Positions 11,201-19,822 are shown, counted from the first letter of the stretch. The stretch: 57,996 bases of DNA from an uncultured Bacteroidia bacterium (GCA_937936615.1 CALDDN010000024.1:1-57996); one strand, 5' to 3'. Numbers and translations: made by a program. The notes: a model not told the origin generated them from the sequence alone.

Positions 11201-13405
11201 GTTACCGTAATTCTGGTTCGGGTGGTCAAGCCTTTTGATGAGATGACGTACTTTTTCTGTCAAGGTGGTACCTTGGTCAAAGAGGACGTAACCCTGACAG
11301 CTGGGACAGCTGGGACAGCTCGCTACACCTATCGATTCTGGGATAGCGAAAATTCGACTCCCAGGCCAATCGAAGGTCCCAACGACCACACGCACACGCT
11401 AAAAAACATCACCACGCCGCAGCGGTTTTACTTCGAGATGTTGCCCGATAGCGTGGCCGATGTCAGCAAGTGCAAGGCCGAAACTCTCGAGGTGGCTGTC
11501 GAAGAGCGCAAGCGGCCTCGGGCAGAGCTGGCGGATATCGTTTGGGGTGCTGCCTGCTGTGGGGAAATCATCGTAATGGCAAGGGCTATGCATGCCAATG
11601 GCGATACCTGTACAAACTGCAAGTACTTCTGGTCGGATTATAAAGGCACGGGCAGCTCATCCGCGGTATTCCTGGAGGATAAATCTACGAGTCAGGTATC
11701 CTTAGCCCCGCGAGCCAATCTGGATAAGTTTGACGTGAAGGTTTACGTCGAAGATTCCTGGGGCTGCAGGTCTGATGCTCTGGAAATTCCTATACCCAAG
11801 GAAAAAATAGAACAGCTGAAATGCGACAATGCCACCGGTGATTATTACTTCCCCTTCTGCGACGAGACTTTGGATAGCAAAGGCTCTACTCCCGGAAGTC
11901 TGGCACCCGCCAACCCAGCCTTCACGAGGTACACCAACGGGGCTGCGGGAGGAGCACTCGACCTCCGGAATGGTGGACAGCAGGCCGTCCATACTTTGAG
12001 TGGCATCGACTGGCAGATCGAAAAAGGCCTGACCCTCTCCATCCTGGCCCGCGTCGACCGAGCTGGCACCATGGCTCGCATCAAACTCAACGGCCGCCAG
12101 GTGCCAGGCCGAGATCCGTTCAACAACGCCGGATCGAATGACTACCTGGAAGCCTTGATTGTCGGCTCAGACACCTCATTCGCCTGGTATACCTACCGCC
12201 TGATGCTGGATGACCCCGATAAGCCCACCATGTGGATTATCGAACGGTTCAAGAACGGCAGCTCAATCTATAAATTTAACGTTGACATCGAACGCCCCGA
12301 CCAGCAGCTTTGCGTCCGGCTTACAGAGCTGCTTTTGGGAGACGGCGACTTCAGGGGCATCATCGATGAAGTATGGCTGCTGCCCGAGCCGCTGGACGAC
12401 GCCGAGATCGCATCGCGTTTTGCTACCGTCCCGACACCGCCAGCCGTAACGTTCTCGGGTATCCGATCGACCCCGCCTTACGTTGGCGACCTGGACCCCC
12501 CGCAGGTACTGAAAGGCCGACCCGCTCCGGGCTATTTCAAGCGTTATTACTCTGGTGAATCACGCCCCATCGACCCTGACCCATCGTTTACCTCCGATGA
12601 TGACAGCCGATCGCGAGGAGAGGCCACTTTCGATCCCCAAAAGGCCGATAAAGGAAAATACCAAATGGTGTATGTTCATACCGACTCCTACGGATGCCCC
12701 CACGAATCGGAACCCTTTGCGTTCCAGGTGCTCCAGGTGGATACGGCCTGCAAGATCAAGCCCGGGTACAACTTAAACGGTGCCTGTCGAACAAGGGTTC
12801 AGTTCAATTTTGAAATAGATAAAGAAAAAGTATGTGGAATATTCTTTGATTTAAAGAGCGAAACAACCGATTCGATCGTCCACACAGTTTACTGGCAGAA
12901 GGCCGACCTCGACTCTTTAGGTAGCACCATATCCGCACGTTTCGAAGGCCTGGAACCCCCGGGTTATTCCGATGGCAAGTACACAGGCAGATATCTGCTC
13001 CGTTACCGAGTCATCTGTTGTGAAGACAATACCTTATCCCCATTAAAAATGCCGGATACAGAACAACAGCTACAGGATTGGTTCCAGCTGGTAACTGGGG
13101 GCAATAAATGCGATAATTCTCCCCGCCTGGCTTCTGCCGCTGCCCTCGCTACGGGTCTGCGGGTTTACCCCAACCCCAGCACGGGCCGCCTGACCGTCCA
13201 GTTCGAGCAGGCCCCCGACCAGCCGCTCATCTTTACCGCGTACGACCCTGCCGGTCGGCAGGTGGCCCGCCACCAGCTCCAGCCCTTGCTCGGCCAGACC
13301 GAATTCCCCCTCGATCTCAGTTCGCTGGCCGAGGGCATCTACCTGCTCCATATCCAAAGCACCGAGCGGCAGTATCCGATCGTGCGCCTGATCCTCGGCT
13401 TCTGA
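5297..13405 (+). CDS. giant secreted protein with cysteine-rich FnIII modules, a LamG/ConA-like domain and T9SS sorting domain
   Basis: Hydrophobic leader LLAWCLVWLLLPAWAAGQ; multiple FnIII-like segments (e.g. YEFELKVAC, YVVRVRTVC, YRVRVQPRC); C-terminus LRVYPNPSTGRLTVQFEQ...LAEGIYLLHIQSTERQYPIVRLILGF is a T9SS type A domain. Confidence 0.9.
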   Translation: MYSNYPLFMRHLSCSGAFKRERRPSQNLLAWCLVWLLLPAWAAGQSNSVRDFFKTEISAWQLIPNAGSDARVAHYTFNPDSLGNYTSFYWDWINRERSGAVRIRIPFPSESPCNSQARELVMELRESPLMQQLRRQDRLNGLYLHGWLLDGQMRPDYDQPVALSLSINRWDGFVFSKTCLYHFYTGTNTENQNIFYVVVIPGGSSISDDLGRRFDVVRPEQRVSCKEIDVQFVIDAFHDNDTTGVSMVCENFHPAFNTVQNLFLQSGVLLNLVWHVPPVYNTTNSDYCGVLRTPSGAYVGLNRLNTIAEQLNLFSADLRRNLHVGLSPDRIPSLSILLSKTGAGGVAEAMAFEANSPRNVLSNTENPDQRRNIALFLNQKINDVSHLNDVLRISRAIARSMYYDSTDPLNFDHLEPNTTNPRELNLYRRALNGAFTPGTVTQLQFAVSNFGKVPFSPDCRRLPLSLQLSDDDYCDSKPIRVQTNLEARNQGYLWRIEGPYGQTREINRADSLDGYQLWITSELAEELGGYPLTVTAVDPNDEQQTARINVQPKPAPKLRRQATLGGVEASGGTLPYVFTVTDITVFPSSERVFENYTAIDLVQLGFPKDRLYRVCVEDANGCSDCLTFELTDRKCTQCWLKEYDYELQLNNNLQVSWTVNIPDTELPPTAFSVQIFDCDGLLSSYHPEWVPYQPGQTAYSVIVPQLEPYSRFRFKITVHCPAEVSHDCLIGEFSSDKRGYSPCFQTDCTTDGPVLVYAENASATCSTMTIPWKHTHGIEAYRIRWYIIDGNVNPSCGSSSIAGQTLVLNPSLVCSDGNCVHTVSGLNPTTNYWFCVEGLCGLGVRDAQGFDFPTPRCPCASVTNLDVTDVARDRATFTWAGVTEARSYVYTLLKLKEGVNDYDTVQTGRVVHPEQRVVLTGLEPCANYEFELKVACSEGEFSVVSSEFFSTPCLCPCPSNIRQTNAGLRSVVVNWDAVPGSRYEYSRNQQTWLPASAPLRLENLRIGEEFTLWFRHTCPNAESAICSLAVKALDCQAPDILVAKATGCTEALIEWTAVGDADGYELQYQLVGTQMWLPTSPSLIGPSDENTSFSLTGLEPNNQYVVRVRTVCEELIPITLSPYASVSFTTWAEAPRPRVEALFTNAVTLSWDNPRPGHNPRCSYRIEYRREGSSGWISNGASTTANQTTVTGLLSGVAYEFRLSVETCDSTFCPSTTQIVTPVSGQCVCPDQIWLTAPIDADAGTAPIRWTRVPNVQSYCIQLQRYEADSTESDEEKKWKSVLGPDSSDCVESVNSSPNPTAILRNLDSGVRYRVRVQPRCTGGVRPIDDCLPWFEFNVPIVCKAPTNLKASTEIGNQIDLTWNLPPSLARELRLVVDGDPIQQQLSASATRWTLSGLDCNREYRIELQYRCDRSKPYQTAESITVKPSCPCDSPRVVGSEVLGLNSLRFNWKADNVTEYCLRRARESCRDQDWRLPSTQTGDSFEITSNCLDPDTEYTMEVRSRCVGNNTAPRSVSVTLTARTPQCSFKASENLITANSIGVEWSETGEHQVSQDGNSWTDATGQSHTFTELNPCKDYTFYLRRKCDNDQYTKPCTLQARTRPACPKFAVQASDTLIVCPESSKLTLEFDSTGDCTLKSVKLQYGSGKELNLNVSGRKITLDTIDLPASGQSYTYRLVEVEYEGESPIPCDESVIVKRLKPLSARLTNWPTTLCANGTINAEITVTGLEGEPRNRWPLILKYKWNEGSEENDSIQHPDSVFSLTSRTISAGVQAKLDLVLVEDGFGCIHSFAGVSSTVTPGSKIDAKFGAIDPSSNSVAITVTDEPSNNPWTLDYELISGGYTTTGSVEINSLTQGTISNLAGCGTYKLTKLTNSRGCTASLNDLLVRGKDWKLKVSPDSLRICQGTEVTLKATAPEGATYRWSTDADKESITVEPSFPDTLDPKTSIYLINYTVTTSFCDITQTGTVTVILVRVVKPFDEMTYFFCQGGTLVKEDVTLTAGTAGTARYTYRFWDSENSTPRPIEGPNDHTHTLKNITTPQRFYFEMLPDSVADVSKCKAETLEVAVEERKRPRAELADIVWGAACCGEIIVMARAMHANGDTCTNCKYFWSDYKGTGSSSAVFLEDKSTSQVSLAPRANLDKFDVKVYVEDSWGCRSDALEIPIPKEKIEQLKCDNATGDYYFPFCDETLDSKGSTPGSLAPANPAFTRYTNGAAGGALDLRNGGQQAVHTLSGIDWQIEKGLTLSILARVDRAGTMARIKLNGRQVPGRDPFNNAGSNDYLEALIVGSDTSFAWYTYRLMLDDPDKPTMWIIERFKNGSSIYKFNVDIERPDQQLCVRLTELLLGDGDFRGIIDEVWLLPEPLDDAEIASRFATVPTPPAVTFSGIRSTPPYVGDLDPPQVLKGRPAPGYFKRYYSGESRPIDPDPSFTSDDDSRSRGEATFDPQKADKGKYQMVYVHTDSYGCPHESEPFAFQVLQVDTACKIKPGYNLNGACRTRVQFNFEIDKEKVCGIFFDLKSETTDSIVHTVYWQKADLDSLGSTISARFEGLEPPGYSDGKYTGRYLLRYRVICCEDNTLSPLKMPDTEQQLQDWFQLVTGGNKCDNSPRLASAAALATGLRVYPNPSTGRLTVQFEQAPDQPLIFTAYDPAGRQVARHQLQPLLGQTEFPLDLSSLAEGIYLLHIQSTERQYPIVRLILGF
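11830..12430 (+). other. LamG/concanavalin-like domain within the 2702-aa protein
   Basis: Residues GGALDLRNGGQQAVHTLSGIDWQIEKGLTLSILARVDRAG...LTELLLGDGDFRGIIDEVWLLPEPLDDAEIASRF match the LamG-like pattern (ending in IDEVxLxxxxLxxxEI). Confidence 0.65.
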
Positions 13406-13444
13406 GCCGACTCCTGAACCGTTTCCGCTTTCTCTCTCTCTTGG

Positions 13445-13479
13445 CGCAGCCCTTCGCGGGGCTGCGTTTTTTTTTTTTT
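13445..13479 (+). terminator. intrinsic terminator after the 2702-aa gene
   Basis: CGCAGCCC (13445-13452) / GGGCTGCG (13459-13466) stem followed by 13 consecutive T. Confidence 0.85.
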
Positions 13480-13576
13480 GTGGGGTGCTGATCAGGGGCC
13501 AGTAAACCGTATTTTCGGTATCTGCCTGAAAATTCAGGTAAAACCCCAAGCCCGATTGCTGCCGTATCTTTGAAGC

Positions 13577-14065
13577 ATGTACCGCAGTGAAAGCAAAATC
13601 CTGACCGACGACGTCGAGATCGGCCACCGCATCGCCTACTGGCGGTTCAAGGGCCAGCGCGTCGTCATGACCAACGGCTGCTTCGACCTCCTGCACCTGG
13701 GCCACGTCGATTACCTGGAACGGGCCAGAGCCTTGGGCGACGTTCTGGTGGTGGCCGTCAACAGCGACGCCTCGGTGCAGCGGCTCAAGGGGCCGGGCCG
13801 TCCCATCGTGTCCGAAACTGCCCGCTACCGCCTGCTGGCCGCCCTCGAAGCGGTCGATACCGTACTGCCTTTTGATGCCGATGCACCCCTCGAACTCATC
13901 CGGCGCGTGCAGCCCGCCGTTCTGGTCAAAGGAGCCGACTACACCCCCGAGCAAGTGGTAGGTGCCGACGAGCTGCCCCAGTGGGGCGGCCGGCTCGAAC
14001 TGCTCGCGCTCGTGCCCGGCTTCAGTACCAGCGAACTCATCGCCCGAATCCGTCGGCTCGACTGA
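13577..14065 (+). CDS. rfaE2: D-glycero-beta-D-manno-heptose 1-phosphate adenylyltransferase (RfaE2/HldE C-terminal type)
   Basis: TNGCFDLLHLGHVDYLERARALGD...NSDASVQRLKGPGRPI...LVKGADYTPEQVVGA: cytidylyltransferase HxGH motif and RfaE2-specific stretches. Confidence 0.9.
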   Translation: MYRSESKILTDDVEIGHRIAYWRFKGQRVVMTNGCFDLLHLGHVDYLERARALGDVLVVAVNSDASVQRLKGPGRPIVSETARYRLLAALEAVDTVLPFDADAPLELIRRVQPAVLVKGADYTPEQVVGADELPQWGGRLELLALVPGFSTSELIARIRRLD

Positions 14066-14086
14066 TGCGCCATGCCGTTTTTATTC

Positions 14087-14094
14087 TAAATTTG
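14087..14094 (+). promoter_or_regulatory. Bacteroidota -7 element TAAATTTG upstream of acpP
   Basis: Exact TAnnTTTG match 25 bp before the acpP ATG, followed by a small hairpin TTGGGGTTTGAACCCAA. Confidence 0.5.
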
Positions 14095-14119
14095 GGGTTT
14101 GAACCCAAGTGCTCTACCC

Positions 14120-14368
14120 ATGTCGGAGATTGCAGAAAAAGTAAAAAGCATTATCGTGGACAAGCTGGGCGTCGATCCCAAAGATGTAACGCCTGAAGCC
14201 AGCTTCACCAACGATCTGGGCGCCGATTCGCTCGATACGGTGGAATTGATTATGGAATTCGAGAAAGAATTCAAAATCAGCATCCCCGACGAGCACGCCG
14301 AGAAAATCATGACCGTCGGCGATGCCGTGCAGTACCTGAGCGAACACGCCAAGGCCGAAAGCAACTAA
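14120..14368 (+). CDS. acpP: acyl carrier protein
   Basis: [54 protein letters not shown] phosphopantetheine site. ATG at 14120 preferred over the TTG at 14099. Confidence 0.98.
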   Translation: MSEIAEKVKSIIVDKLGVDPKDVTPEASFTNDLGADSLDTVELIMEFEKEFKISIPDEHAEKIMTVGDAVQYLSEHAKAESN

Positions 14369-14466
14369 AGCTCTGGCGGTCGGCAGACCCGTAGGCCTGT
14401 CCGTTCGGGAGGGGCTGCGCCTGCGTGCAAATCTTTCCCGAATCACCGCGTATGTTTGATGGATCA

Positions 14467-15714
14467 ATGGATGCACGCAGCGTTGTCGTAACGGGAATGG
14501 GGGCCCTAACGGCCATCGGCAACAACCTCCCCGCCTATTGGGAAGGTCTGAAAGCTGGGGTCAGCGGGGCTGGTCCCATTACGCGCTTCGATGCCAGCCG
14601 CTTTCGCACGCGCTTTGCCTGCGAACTCAAAGGCTTCGATATCGGCCAGCACATGAACGTGAAGGAGGCCCGCCGCATGGACCCCTTCAGCCATTATGCC
14701 ATTGTGGCGGCCGACGAAGCCATTGCCGATGCCGGTCTCAACTTCGACCGCCTCGACCGCAACCGCGTGGGCGTGGTTGTCGGTTCGGGCATTGGCGGGC
14801 TGCTCACCTTTCAGGAAGAAATCGGCGGCTATTTCAAAGGCGACGGTACCCCCCGCTTCAGCCCTTTCTTCATCCCCAAGATGATCATCGACATTGCCCC
14901 TGGGCACATCTCGATGAAGTACGGTCTGCACGGACCCAACTACTCCTGTGTCTCGGCCTGCGCTACTTCCTCCAACTGCATCATCGATGCCTTCCTGCTC
15001 ATCCAGAATGGGCTGGCTGATGTCGTCATCTGCGGAGGAGCCGAAGCCGCCATCACCGAGGGTGGCGTAGGGGGCTTCAACGCCGCCAAAGCCCTGTCCG
15101 AACGCAACGACAGCCCCCAAACAGCCAGCCGGCCTTTCGATGCCGACCGCGACGGTTTTGTCCTGGGCGAGGGCGCGGGCATCCTCGTGCTCGAAGCCTA
15201 CGAGCACGCCCAGCGGCGCGGGGCCAGGCTCTACGCCCAGCTCAAAGGCATCGGCATGTCGGCCGACGCGCACCACATCACCGCCCCGCACCCCGAAGGC
15301 CTGGGTGCCTCGCTGGTCATGCAGAACGTGCTGCAGCATGCGGGCCTGCCGCCCGAAGCCGTCGACTACATCAACGTGCACGGCACCTCGACCCCCCTGG
15401 GCGACATCGCCGAAACCAAAGCCATCAAGCAGGTTTTCGGCGACCACGCCTACCGGCTCAGCATCAGTTCCACCAAATCGATGATCGGGCACCTGCTCGG
15501 TGCCGCCGGTGCCGTCGAAGCCATCGCCTGCATCCTGGCCCTGCAGCACCAGACCATCCCTCCCACCATCAACCACTTCACCGCTGACCCCGAGTGCGAT
15601 CTCGACTACACCTTCAACCAGGCAGTGGAGCGGCCCGTGCGGGCAGCCATCAGCAATACTTTCGGATTTGGCGGACACAACACCAGCCTATTGTTCCAGC
15701 AAATCGATGCCTGA
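14467..15714 (+). CDS. fabF: beta-ketoacyl-ACP synthase II
   Basis: VVVTGMGALTAIGN...VSACATSSNCI...NVHGTSTPLGD...STKSMIGHLLGAAGAVE: Cys-His-His KAS motifs; follows acpP. Confidence 0.97.
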   Translation: MDARSVVVTGMGALTAIGNNLPAYWEGLKAGVSGAGPITRFDASRFRTRFACELKGFDIGQHMNVKEARRMDPFSHYAIVAADEAIADAGLNFDRLDRNRVGVVVGSGIGGLLTFQEEIGGYFKGDGTPRFSPFFIPKMIIDIAPGHISMKYGLHGPNYSCVSACATSSNCIIDAFLLIQNGLADVVICGGAEAAITEGGVGGFNAAKALSERNDSPQTASRPFDADRDGFVLGEGAGILVLEAYEHAQRRGARLYAQLKGIGMSADAHHITAPHPEGLGASLVMQNVLQHAGLPPEAVDYINVHGTSTPLGDIAETKAIKQVFGDHAYRLSISSTKSMIGHLLGAAGAVEAIACILALQHQTIPPTINHFTADPECDLDYTFNQAVERPVRAAISNTFGFGGHNTSLLFQQIDA

Positions 15715-16470
15715 ATGCTTGCTCTGCTCAGTGGCTACTACCTCATTTACTTTTCCCCGCAGCGGGCCTTTGCCCGTACGATCTATCAGCTGACGGGGCT
15801 GCGCCCGCGCAGCCTGTCCATCTACCGGCAGGCCTTCCGGCACGTGAGCGCCAGCGGCACGGACGGTGAAAGCAACGAACGCCTCGAATTTCTGGGCGAC
15901 GCCGTGCTGGGGGCAGTCGTGGCCGATTTTCTGTTCCGGGCCTTTCCCCGCCGCAGCGAGGGCTATCTTACCGAAATGCGGTCGCGCATGGTCTCGCGTC
16001 TGGCCCTCAACGACCTGGGGCGGCGCATGGGCCTGCGCGAGCTGCTCGAATACCGCCGCGAAAACGGCCACCTCAACGGCTCGGCCGCCGGCAACGCCCT
16101 CGAAGCCTTCATCGGAGCCGTCTACATCGATCAAGGTTACGACCGCTGCCGCCGCTTCATCATCCGCCAGCTCGTGCAGCCCTATTTCGACCTCGAAGCC
16201 CTCGAGCAGAACGACCCCAATTACAAAAGTCAGCTCCTGCGCTGGATTCAGGCACGGCGGCTGCCCCAGCCGCAGTTTGTCGTGCTGGAGCACCGCTACG
16301 AACCCCAACCCTGTTTCGTGGTCGCCTGCCAGCTCAACGGCGAAGTCGTGGGTACCGGCTCCGATCGCAGCAAAAAGTCCGCCGAGCAAAAGGCCGCCCA
16401 CGATGCCTTCATCCGCCTGACCGCAGCCCAAAGCCTGCCCCAGCCAGTCGACCTCGAAACCCAAGCCTGA
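15715..16470 (+). CDS. rnc: ribonuclease III
   Basis: NERLEFLGDAVLGAVVADFLF signature, C-terminal dsRBD (GTGSDRSKKSAEQKAAHDAF); ATG directly abuts the fabF TGA. Confidence 0.95.
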   Translation: MLALLSGYYLIYFSPQRAFARTIYQLTGLRPRSLSIYRQAFRHVSASGTDGESNERLEFLGDAVLGAVVADFLFRAFPRRSEGYLTEMRSRMVSRLALNDLGRRMGLRELLEYRRENGHLNGSAAGNALEAFIGAVYIDQGYDRCRRFIIRQLVQPYFDLEALEQNDPNYKSQLLRWIQARRLPQPQFVVLEHRYEPQPCFVVACQLNGEVVGTGSDRSKKSAEQKAAHDAFIRLTAAQSLPQPVDLETQA

Positions 16471-16612
16471 ACACAGGTGCCGGGTCTGCGCCCCGTTGCT
16501 TCCGCGCATTGTTTCCCAAAGCACATACCTGCCCCAAAATTTTTGCTCTCGATCCGGCTTGAGACGGGGCATCGACTTTTGTAAGCCCCATTTATAGTCT
16601 TTTTTTAGATAA

Positions 16613-16642
16613 AAAAGCTATTGATTTAGCTTTTATTTTTTT
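16613..16642 (+). terminator. possible AT-rich hairpin terminator downstream of rnc
   Basis: AAAAGCTA (16613-16620) / TAGCTTTT (16627-16634) stem followed by a T7 run. Confidence 0.4.
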
Positions 16643-16805
16643 ATTCAATTTTTACTGGTGCAATTAAGCAAAAACAGATGGAGCAGCTGCTCGGGTATGG
16701 TCCTTCGCTCATGGCGTCGGATGGGCGACTGTGTGGCGGCGTGCCCTGCATGGACCCCTAGCATGGGGCTTTCCTAGCATCTTTGTAACACCAGAAAAAG
16801 CTGCC

Positions 16806-17543
16806 ATGTCCGAACTCGACATTCTGGCCGCCTTCGAGGCGGCCGGTGCCCAACTCAATCTGCCGCCACCTGAATTCATCGCCAAAGCCCGCCAGACCGA
16901 AGGCCTGCTCCTCGACTGGGACGGGGTTTTCAACCGCGGCACCAAAGGTGGCAAAACGGCCAGCGAGTTTGCCGAACCCGATTCGATGGGCCTCAACCTG
17001 CTGCGCTTTGGCTTCTACCTGCTCACGGGCCGACTGCTGCCCGTGGCCATCATTACGGGACAGGATAACCCCGTAGCTACCGATTTTGCCCGCCGCGAGC
17101 ATTTCGATGCCCTTTACATCAAGGTCAAGGACAAAGCCCTGGCCGCCGAGCATTTCTCCGAACGGCTGGGCCTCGAACCCGCCCACCTGGCCTGCCTCTT
17201 CGACGACGTGAACGACCTGCCCATGGCTCAGGTCTGCGGCTTGCGACTCATGGTGCGGCGCCCTGCCACTCCCTTGCTGCACCGCTACGCCCTGGCGCAG
17301 GGGCTGGCCGACTACCTGACGGCCTCGCCCTCGGGCGAATATCCCATCCGCGAATGTTGCGAGCTGCTGCTGGGCCTCTGGAAAGTCTTCGACCGGGCCT
17401 GCAGCGAGCGCATGCAGAGCAGTACCCGCTACCAGAGCTACTGGGCCGACCGCCAGCGTCTGCCCATCCGCCGCTACGAGTACCGCGACGACCGGCTCCT
17501 CGAACTCGAAGGGGGCGAGTCCGATCTCGGCTCCGTGTTCTAG
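16806..17543 (+). CDS. HAD-family phosphatase (KdsC-like)
   Basis: HAD motifs LLLDWDGVFNRG, AIITGQ, KDKALAAEHF, CLFDDVNDLPMA. ATG at 16806 chosen over an upstream alternative start. Confidence 0.8.
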   Translation: MSELDILAAFEAAGAQLNLPPPEFIAKARQTEGLLLDWDGVFNRGTKGGKTASEFAEPDSMGLNLLRFGFYLLTGRLLPVAIITGQDNPVATDFARREHFDALYIKVKDKALAAEHFSERLGLEPAHLACLFDDVNDLPMAQVCGLRLMVRRPATPLLHRYALAQGLADYLTASPSGEYPIRECCELLLGLWKVFDRACSERMQSSTRYQSYWADRQRLPIRRYEYRDDRLLELEGGESDLGSVF

Positions 17544-17655
17544 TGCCGGCGGGTATTGCGCTGGCCCCGGAGTCGGGCTAGAACGTTGCTTACCTGAACT
17601 CCAGGCCCGAAGCCCTGAGACCAGCCCGCCGCCCCGTGCCGAGAGCCGCTTCTCT

Positions 17656-18396
17656 TCAATTGATGCGGAGCCATTCGCGCACCCGCGAGGTCTCGGGCCG
17701 CAGCTGCATCCGCAGGCTGCCGTCGGGCAGGCTGAAGGTGCGGAATTCCTTGTAGCGGTCGTAGCGGTAGACCAGACCGCGTCCGGGGGCGTAAACCGAG
17801 CGCGTCAGGATGTTGTAGTTGATCGAATTCTCGACACGCCGCTCGCGGACTACGACGACCGAATCCCAGCGGCGGTCGTCGGCCTGCCAGACCGTGTCGC
17901 GGGCCTGGCAGACAAAACGGGCTTCGCCCCAGGGCTGCGGCGGCAGGTAGTTGAACGGAAAGGGTGCCCAGCCGTAGCCCGGCACCAGCGGCTGGGCCAG
18001 TCGGCGCGTTACGACGATGCCTTCCTCTTCGAGGAATTCGTCGGGCGTCCAGAGCCGGTAGAGCCGTCCGATGAAGCGGCGGCTGCCGCCCTCGGGCAGG
18101 CTGTCGATGCGGTAGCGGCTCCAGCGGCGGCCCTGGGGGTCGGTCAGCAGGCTGTCGCAGGTTTCGGTGCGCAGCCAGCTGACCGTCGACGAGTCGCCAT
18201 CGGCAAAGAAACGGGTGTCGCGGATGCGGAAACGCAGTTCCTGCCCCAGGCTGCTGCCGCCGTAGCGGGTGATGGGTGGGCCTACCGGTGGCGGGGGCGG
18301 CCCCGGCGGAGCTTCTTCGAAGCGGGTGCAGCCTGCCAGCACGAAAAACGTGCATCCGAGTGTAAAAAGCTTAATTTTGCAGGTTCGTGCAGTCAT
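17656..18396 (-). CDS. hypothetical lipoprotein
   Basis: MTARTCKIKLFTLGCTFFVLAGCTRFEEAPPGPPPPP: signal peptide with lipobox LAGC. ORF extends upstream but the ATG at 18396 gives the signal peptide. Confidence 0.75.
   Translation of the reverse strand: MTARTCKIKLFTLGCTFFVLAGCTRFEEAPPGPPPPPVGPPITRYGGSSLGQELRFRIRDTRFFADGDSSTVSWLRTETCDSLLTDPQGRRWSRYRIDSLPEGGSRRFIGRLYRLWTPDEFLEEEGIVVTRRLAQPLVPGYGWAPFPFNYLPPQPWGEARFVCQARDTVWQADDRRWDSVVVVRERRVENSINYNILTRSVYAPGRGLVYRYDRYKEFRTFSLPDGSLRMQLRPETSRVREWLRIN
18372..18379 (+). promoter_or_regulatory. possible Bacteroidota -7 element TAATTTTG upstream of rpsT
   Basis: TAnnTTTG match 66 bp before the rpsT ATG. Confidence 0.35.
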
Positions 18397-18445
18397 GCGG
18401 TACGGGGAGGTGCCCGTGGCTGGCGTGAAGTTCTGAAACCATCTT

Positions 18446-18700
18446 ATGCCCAACAAAAAATCTGCCCTTAAACGCACGCGGCAGAGCGAAAAACGCCGCC
18501 TGCGTAACCGTTCGCGCCTCGTTTCGGCCCGCAATCAGGTCAAGCGGCTCATCAAGATGACCGACAAAGCCGAAGCCGAAAAGCTGCTGCCCGATGTGGT
18601 GTCCCGCCTCGACAAGCTGGCCCAGAAGAATATCATTCATAAAAACACGGCCGCCAACCAGAAGTCGCGTCTCGTCAAGTTTGTCAACGCCCTGAGCTGA
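18446..18700 (+). CDS. rpsT: 30S ribosomal protein S20
   Basis: MPNKKSALKRTRQSEKRRLRNRSRLVSARNQVKRL...IHKNTAANQKSRLVKFVNAL. Confidence 0.97.
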   Translation: MPNKKSALKRTRQSEKRRLRNRSRLVSARNQVKRLIKMTDKAEAEKLLPDVVSRLDKLAQKNIIHKNTAANQKSRLVKFVNALS

Positions 18701-18710
18701 GGGCTGCCCC

Positions 18711-19412
18711 ATGAACGCCCTCGGGTCGATCAAAGCCTGGAACGCGCAGGACCGCCCCCGCGAGAAACTTCTCGAACGGGGTCCGTCGGCTCTGACCGAT
18801 GCCGAGTTGATAGCCCTGCTCATCGGCTCGGGCACGCGCGAGCACACTGCCGTGCAGGTGGGGCAGGAACTGATCCGCCAGTTTGGCGGCCTGCGCACAC
18901 TGGCGGTGGCTGCGGTGCCCGAACTGACACGCGTGCGTGGCATCGGCGAAGCCAAGGCCATTACCCTCGTAGCGGCTTTTGAGCTGGCCCGCCGCAAGGA
19001 ACGCGACCAGCTGCGCGATCAGCCCCTCGAAAGCCCCGCCGCGGTTGCCGACTACGTGCGGCCCCGCATCGGCGAGCTGCCCCACGAGGTGTTTTACGTG
19101 CTTTTCCTCAACCGGCGGCATCGCGTGCTGGCCGAAAAACTCATGTTTTCGGGCGGCATCAGCGTCTCGGTGGTCGATGTGCGGATGGTCTTCCGCGAAG
19201 CTCTCAATCATCTGGCCTCGGCACTAGTGGTGTGCCACAACCACCCTTCGGGTTCGACCCAGCCCAGCCCGCAGGATCACGACATCACCCGCCGCCTCGA
19301 AGCCGCGGGGCGTACCCTCGACATCCCCCTGCTCGACCACGTCATCGTAACGGCCACGGGGTTTTATTCCTTTGCCGACGCGGGTTTGATTCAACAGCCG
19401 GCTTCCCGATGA
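18711..19412 (+). CDS. radC: DNA repair protein RadC (JAB domain)
   Basis: RPREKLLERGPSALTDAELIALLIGSGT...VCHNHPSGSTQPSPQDHDITRRL.. LLDHVIV: JAMM-like motif. Confidence 0.95.
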   Translation: MNALGSIKAWNAQDRPREKLLERGPSALTDAELIALLIGSGTREHTAVQVGQELIRQFGGLRTLAVAAVPELTRVRGIGEAKAITLVAAFELARRKERDQLRDQPLESPAAVADYVRPRIGELPHEVFYVLFLNRRHRVLAEKLMFSGGISVSVVDVRMVFREALNHLASALVVCHNHPSGSTQPSPQDHDITRRLEAAGRTLDIPLLDHVIVTATGFYSFADAGLIQQPASR

Positions 19413-19822
19413 AACGCACCATTGGCATCGACTACGGCGCGAAACGCTGCGGCCTGGCCCGAACCGATGCCCTGGGCCTCATGGCCCATTACCTGGAACC
19501 CTGCGCGACGGCCGAGCTGCTGGACCGCCTCGATGCTCTGGCCCTCGAAACGCCCTTCGACCGGCTGGTGCTGGGTCTGCCCCAGCGTTTTGACCTTCGG
19601 CCCACCCACAGCACCGAGGCCGTTCTGACGCTGGCCCAGCAGCTGCGCGAACGCTATCCCGAAGCCGAAGTCGTGCTTTGGGACGAACGGCTGACCAGCA
19701 AACTGGCCCGCCAGGTGCTGCACGCCAGCGGGCTGCCCCGCCGCCGCCGCGAGCGCAAAGACGAAATCAACAGCGTAAGTGCCACGCTCATTTTACAGAA
19801 TTACCTCGACAGCCGGTCATGA
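19409..19822 (+). CDS. ruvX: Holliday junction resolvase-like RuvX (YqgF)
   Basis: MKRTIGIDYGAKRCGLARTD...LVLGLPQ...VVLWDERLTSKLA...RKDEINSVSATLILQNYL; ATGA overlap with radC. Confidence 0.93.
   Translation: MKRTIGIDYGAKRCGLARTDALGLMAHYLEPCATAELLDRLDALALETPFDRLVLGLPQRFDLRPTHSTEAVLTLAQQLRERYPEAEVVLWDERLTSKLARQVLHASGLPRRRRERKDEINSVSATLILQNYLDSRS

Noticed and set aside
11296-11320. 9-bp tandem repeat GACAGCTGG x ~3
   Set aside because: In-frame TAGTAGTA coding stretch; too few units to argue for phase variation, and a 9-bp unit would not shift the frame.
13577-17543. LPS core biosynthesis cluster
   Set aside because: Only the heptose adenylyltransferase and a KdsC-like HAD protein suggest this, and they are separated by acpP-fabF-rnc; not enough to call a cluster.
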